64,000 nucleotides of DNA. It comes from Desulfofustis sp. PB-SRB1. Lineage in GTDB: Bacteria > Desulfobacterota > Desulfobulbia > Desulfobulbales > Desulfocapsaceae. How positions within the stretch are numbered: position 1 is the stretch's first letter; each line of letters starts with the position of its first letter. The notes under the pieces were generated by a model, which was not told the origin of the DNA, ran no database searches, and saw only the letters and a program-made list of their open reading frames with translations. Below are positions 60,735 through 64,000 of this stretch, in pieces. Where the stretch lies: assembly GCA_016722945.1 (NCBI GenBank), contig JAEQMT010000023.1, forward strand, positions 1 to 64,000. The letters run 5' to 3'. The position numbers and the translations under genes were made by a program.

Positions 60735-61145
60735 ATGCGGGTATTTGACGGCATATACAACTGGGACGGTAAGAAACATGACGGCCGTGACCCCATTACC
60801 TGGTTTCCCGGCGCCTACCACCTGATCATTCACCACCTGGCCGGAGAAGACCCGGGGCCGCTCTATCTCAAGCCCTATCTAGTAATCTTTTCCGAAACGG
60901 GCAGTGGGCAATCTATCGGCGCCCAGCCGGAGAAATTCGCCAAACACATCTGTGTCGACTTTCAGCTCGATATCGAGCGGGTGCTCTGGGTGGAACAATT
61001 CCGCGGGGAGGTGGAGCGGTTCGAGGTGGTGGTCTTCACCAGAACCGGTGATATGGGCACTACCGCCTTTTACAAGACTCAGCGGCGGCCGCCCAACCCT
61101 GCCGAGGAGAGGTTGATTAAGAGAACTCTCGGGGTGAATAATTGA
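60735..61145 (+). CDS. Conserved hypothetical protein
   Basis: A 136-residue protein without signal or membrane helix. It contains WFPGAYHLIIHHLAGEDPG and IERVLWVEQFRGEVERFEVV, a mixed alpha/beta pattern. I do not recognise the family. It precedes the DUF3786 gene with 1 base between, so the two are probably co-translated. GAGGGG lies about 11 bases before the ATG. Confidence 0.7.
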   Translation: MRVFDGIYNWDGKKHDGRDPITWFPGAYHLIIHHLAGEDPGPLYLKPYLVIFSETGSGQSIGAQPEKFAKHICVDFQLDIERVLWVEQFRGEVERFEVVVFTRTGDMGTTAFYKTQRRPPNPAEERLIKRTLGVNN

Positions 61146-61146
61146 T

Positions 61147-61794
61147 ATGAGCGACACCAGGCATCGCAAATCGCCCGTTTTTGAAGAGACTTACCGACGC
61201 TATCTTGGTGAGATCGCAGCCCTTGATCTGGCTAAGCGGGCGCCGATTCTCGGCGGTCGTCTCGATGGCGATGGGCTGATTCTTTCGCTCTACAACCAAG
61301 CGTACCGGATATCAGGCGGCGCTATCCAAACCATTGAGGGGTCTGCCGCATCTGATGCGGCCAGGATAATTCTGGCGCAATATGTATTGCAATGCCCCAA
61401 CCGCGTACCCGCTGTCGATGATAGCTGGCAGCCGTACCGCTCTTTCAAGGATGCGGCGCCGCTTGTTTCCTACGTCCAGACCAATGCCATCAACCGTATT
61501 GAAGTTCAATGCGCGGGGAAAACCGGATTGCTGGTCGAGCGGGCACAGGCGATGGGGGCGCGGCTGCAAGCCAATCCGTCCTTTGACGTGAGCTGTATCT
61601 TCGACGCGCTTTACCGAATTAAGATAATGCTCAATTTCAACGACGCCGACGAAATGATTCCCTCCGCCTGTAACTTGTTGTTCAACTCGTCGGCCTGCTA
61701 TTTTCTGGATATGGAATGCGTGGCGGTACTGGCCACCATGCTGGCAGCCATGCTGCTGGCAGATGGTGGCCGGCACGTGCCGCCGGGTGATTAA
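61147..61794 (+). CDS. DUF3786 domain protein
   Basis: A 215-residue protein resembling DUF3786: ILSLYNQAYRIS near residue 46, SWQPYRSFKDAAPLVSYVQT, and DADEMIPSACNLLFNSSACY near 160-180. Family members occur widely in anaerobes, often with Fe-S or corrinoid-related genes, and have no proven function. It ends by overlapping the convergent small gene at 61791-62045 by 4 bases. Confidence 0.75.
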   Translation: MSDTRHRKSPVFEETYRRYLGEIAALDLAKRAPILGGRLDGDGLILSLYNQAYRISGGAIQTIEGSAASDAARIILAQYVLQCPNRVPAVDDSWQPYRSFKDAAPLVSYVQTNAINRIEVQCAGKTGLLVERAQAMGARLQANPSFDVSCIFDALYRIKIMLNFNDADEMIPSACNLLFNSSACYFLDMECVAVLATMLAAMLLADGGRHVPPGD

Positions 61795-62045
61795 AACCCC
61801 TGTCCTTTGATGTGGTTTTTCAGCTGGGCGATTTCCAGCCCCAGTGATACGCACTGTTTACCGTCCATGCAGGCATCCGCATCAGTGCTCTCAAGGTGAT
61901 GGGTAAGTTCATGGTCATCGTTTTTCAGATGTATTGCCCAGCAGTTTTTTTGGTTATCAAACTCGACGTTTACATCGAGACCACATACCCCGATATCGGG
62001 ATACAGGGAAACGATCTTGTTACAAAGCTCATGTTTGTCGTGCAT
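61791..62045 (-). CDS. Small hypothetical protein, cysteine-containing
   Basis: With the ATG at 62045 the protein has 84 residues. GAGGAGAAA lies directly upstream of this ATG, while the longer frame to 62186 has no good site. It contains several cysteines (HELCNKIVSLYPDIGVCGLD, DACMDGKQC), with spacing that does not match a known cluster motif. It is convergent with the DUF3786 gene and divergent from the EamA transporter. The function is unknown. Confidence 0.7.
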   Translation of the reverse strand: MHDKHELCNKIVSLYPDIGVCGLDVNVEFDNQKNCWAIHLKNDDHELTHHLESTDADACMDGKQCVSLGLEIAQLKNHIKGQGF

Positions 62046-62185
62046 GCTGATTTCTCCTCTTTTTATGGTAATGTTACACCTAGATGTATAATGCCGATCA
62101 GGTGGAAAACAAGATGCTATCAGGTCATTGATGCCGTTCGGCAACTCCTCATACCAGTCACCAATACCAGTGAGGGGTGCCTGCA

Positions 62186-63112
62186 ATGGTTATCGACATA
62201 GTAGATAGATCTTCCCAGCCGCACGCTTTTTCAAACAGGCAGATGGTTGGTTGGCTGGCGGTGTTTCTCTCAGCGTTCTGCTTCTATTTTGCCACCGTCA
62301 TTATCCGCTGGTCGGAAGCGTATGTGGCCATCGATACCTCATTTTTCGTGTTTGCCCGGTTTTTCCTGGGTTTTGTGGTGGTGTGTACAACCCTTGCCAT
62401 TACCGGCCGGCGGGTGCGACCGATGAACTACCACTATCTGCTGGGGCGAACCGTGGCAAACTCGGTGGCGGTATTTTTCTTCTATCGGGCGGTAGCGGTG
62501 GGCTCCGTTGCTCAGGCCAATATCTTAAACATGACCTATCCGCTCTTTGTCGCTCTTTTTTCCTGGTTTCTCATCAAAGAGCAGCGTGATCCGGTTGCCT
62601 TGCCCATTGTCGGGCTGGCCTGCGCGGGGGTCTATCTGGTGCTGGCGCCGGGGCTTGCCTCGGTAGAGTGGAATAACCTGTGGGGGCTGGGTTCAGGGAT
62701 TATGGCGGCGGCGGCGATGATGTATCTCAACCTCAGCAGGCGGTTTCACGATTCACAGACAATTTTGTTTTACATGTTCGGGCTCGGCTCGCTCTTCATG
62801 CTGCTTTTCTTTCACCGCTCGATTCACCTGCCGACTGCGATGGAGTGGTATTTTTTGCTGAGCTGTTCGGTGGCCGGGGTGATCGGGCAATATCTGCTGA
62901 CCTATGGCTTTTTGTTCGTCACCGCATTGGAGGGCTCGATCATCTCATCGGGCCGGATCCTGCTGGCCGCTATGCTGGGAACGGTGCTGGTGGGTGAGCC
63001 GGCTCTGGGTGCAACGGGCTGGCTTGGCGCCTTGTTGATCTTTGTGGCCAATTCCGCCCTTGCCTGGCGCCGGTCGGTCGTGTCTTCAGTGGAGGTAAAA
63101 CCACATGATTAA
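62186..63112 (+). CDS. EamA/DMT family transporter
   Basis: A 308-residue integral membrane protein with about ten hydrophobic segments arranged as two EamA repeats (first half from WLAVFLSAFCFYFATVII, second from NLWGLGSGIMAAAAMMYL). It probably exports or imports a small metabolite across the inner membrane. The substrate is unknown. The ATG at 62186 is preferred to the GTG at 62177 because GAGGGG precedes it by 8 bases. Confidence 0.87.
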   Translation: MVIDIVDRSSQPHAFSNRQMVGWLAVFLSAFCFYFATVIIRWSEAYVAIDTSFFVFARFFLGFVVVCTTLAITGRRVRPMNYHYLLGRTVANSVAVFFFYRAVAVGSVAQANILNMTYPLFVALFSWFLIKEQRDPVALPIVGLACAGVYLVLAPGLASVEWNNLWGLGSGIMAAAAMMYLNLSRRFHDSQTILFYMFGLGSLFMLLFFHRSIHLPTAMEWYFLLSCSVAGVIGQYLLTYGFLFVTALEGSIISSGRILLAAMLGTVLVGEPALGATGWLGALLIFVANSALAWRRSVVSSVEVKPHD

Positions 63113-63301
63113 CCCTGCAATCAGGTGACTATGCGTGTTTATATGGCGGTGTAGATGTATCTTTTGGGCGCTATCATAGCATAAACGGCATGCCACATGT
63201 TTGTGTTCGCCCCGGAGGGCGACCCTTTCGATAGTGAGCTCACCCTCAGGAATTTTTGTACGAGTTAAAGTTGGCTGCGTGAGAGCGGCAAAGCCGTGCT
63301 A

Positions 63302-64000
63302 TCACGCGTGCTGGTTGAGAATTTCCTTGATCAGGCGGCGGGCGGAACCGGTATGGAGATGTTCGACTCCGTTGGCAAGGAAAGGTTCCTTTTGGTTTTT
63401 TAGATGCTGCTCAATCATGGTAATACGCCGGGCATCCCGCAGGACGAGGAATTCCATGGATTTTTTGGACTTGTCCGGGGAGGCTTCGGTAAGTAGGTCG
63501 CATACCGCGGCGGCAAGCGGGGCAGGGGCGCCGAGCTCTTCCAATATGGCCCTGACCCGGTCGAGATTGTGGGGATCGTTTCTCTCAGCGGTTGCATCGG
63601 GATAGAGGTTGGAAAGGTTGGGATGGGCAATGACGTCGAGATACGCCGCGCACATCACGATACCGAGATCGGCCTGCTCTTCTGCCCCGATTTTCTCCGC
63701 GTGCGCCGCCAGCCTGGCGGCTCTGCCGATGCGGGCAAAATCGCCCTTGAGTTCTTTTTTCATCGCCACCGCCACCTTATCCTTGAACAGATCTGCCGTC
63801 AGGTGAGCGGCTTCCTCGGGCAGGGTGCCCACGCACTGGGCGGCGTACTTGCAATAGGCGGCACAGCCGAAGTCAAGCCGGGGGTTGACGAATCGATGAC
63901 CGCACGCCCCGCATGACCGGGTGGTATCATCCTTGTAGAACTCAACCTCGCTGGTGCACCGGGGACACGGCACCTCATAGATCGCGTCGTCCTTCCAATA
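63302..64000 (-). CDS. Zinc-ribbon protein with HD-like helical domain (N-terminus beyond right edge)
   Basis: The minus-strand frame stays open to the right edge, so the first residues lie outside the window. The visible part has about 232 residues. A zinc ribbon of the type CPRC ... CGACGHRF is followed by CAAYCKYAAQCVG, then a helical domain resembling the HD phosphohydrolase fold (RAARLAAHAEKIG, then VMCAAYLDVIAHPN, then LVLRDARRIT). The expected histidine-aspartate pair appears incomplete (AAYLD in place of LLHD), so it may be inactive. A GTG at 63973 could serve as an internal start but lacks a clear ribosome site. No function is assigned. Confidence 0.65.
   Translation of the reverse strand, partial: YWKDDAIYEVPCPRCTSEVEFYKDDTTRSCGACGHRFVNPRLDFGCAAYCKYAAQCVGTLPEEAAHLTADLFKDKVAVAMKKELKGDFARIGRAARLAAHAEKIGAEEQADLGIVMCAAYLDVIAHPNLSNLYPDATAERNDPHNLDRVRAILEELGAPAPLAAAVCDLLTEASPDKSKKSMEFLVLRDARRITMIEQHLKNQKEPFLANGVEHLHTGSARRLIKEILNQHA

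Overview
The window reads as a chromosomal segment of a sulfate-reducing or sulfur-metabolising Desulfobacterota bacterium, most plausibly of the Desulfobulbales. The strongest evidence is a complete dsrA-dsrB-dsrD locus (25720-28505). Supporting traits are a fused SecDF, an ATP synthase Fo gene group without the F1 genes, and many ribosome binding sites of the AGGAG type. Nearly all genes are housekeeping genes, densely packed on both strands. I see no CRISPR array, phage, or intact transposase.

Layout: (1) 1-3.9 kb is visibly AT-rich and carries three cell-surface polysaccharide genes: the start of a UDP-galactopyranose-mutase-like flavoprotein, a GT4 glycosyltransferase and a polysaccharide deacetylase. 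It ends at a tRNA-Leu(CAA) gene, and the composition changes there, as at an island boundary. (2) 4-7.5 kb holds an MFS transporter and a UPF0210 plus ACT-domain pair. (3) 7.7-14.8 kb is a plus-strand run: lipoprotein, YhaM-like exonuclease, holB, ricT-like, metG, yggT, divIVA-like, yggU. (4) 15-25.4 kb has a triosephosphate-isomerase-like protein that lacks its catalytic residues, ubiB, dnaG, rpoD, dprA, rpe and pgi. (5) 25.7-28.6 kb is the dsrABD locus. (6) 28.7-33.5 kb holds an AcuI-like reductase, ahcY, metK and kdsD. (7) 33.6-41.4 kb is a minus-strand block with an unusual membrane protein carrying a ubiquitin-E2-like domain, then HAD phosphatase, YkgJ-type protein, secDF and larB. (8) 41.5-50.7 kb has a split kinase pair, a NIL/ferredoxin protein, bamD, trxA, hemL, atpZ-atpI-atpB-atpE, a nucleoside phosphorylase and rimO. 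(9) 50.7-64 kb has HU, a pseudouridine synthase, yjbQ, aroK, glgA, gap, a 1425-residue phosphotransferase-like protein, small hypothetical proteins, an EamA transporter and a zinc-ribbon protein cut by the right edge.

Functional themes: dissimilatory sulfite reduction (dsrABD), the methyl cycle (metK, ahcY), central sugar metabolism and glycogen (rpe, pgi, gap, glgA), replication and transcription (dnaG, rpoD, holB, dprA), envelope biogenesis (secDF, bamD, kdsD) and energy coupling (atpZIBE).

The most notable observations are: the E2-like membrane protein at 33590-36283; a dispersed 157-bp MITE-like repeat with three full-length copies and several remnants, whose terminal TGA serves as the stop codon of at least three genes; the orphan PEP-synthase-like protein beside glgA-gap; and the TIM-barrel pseudoenzyme.
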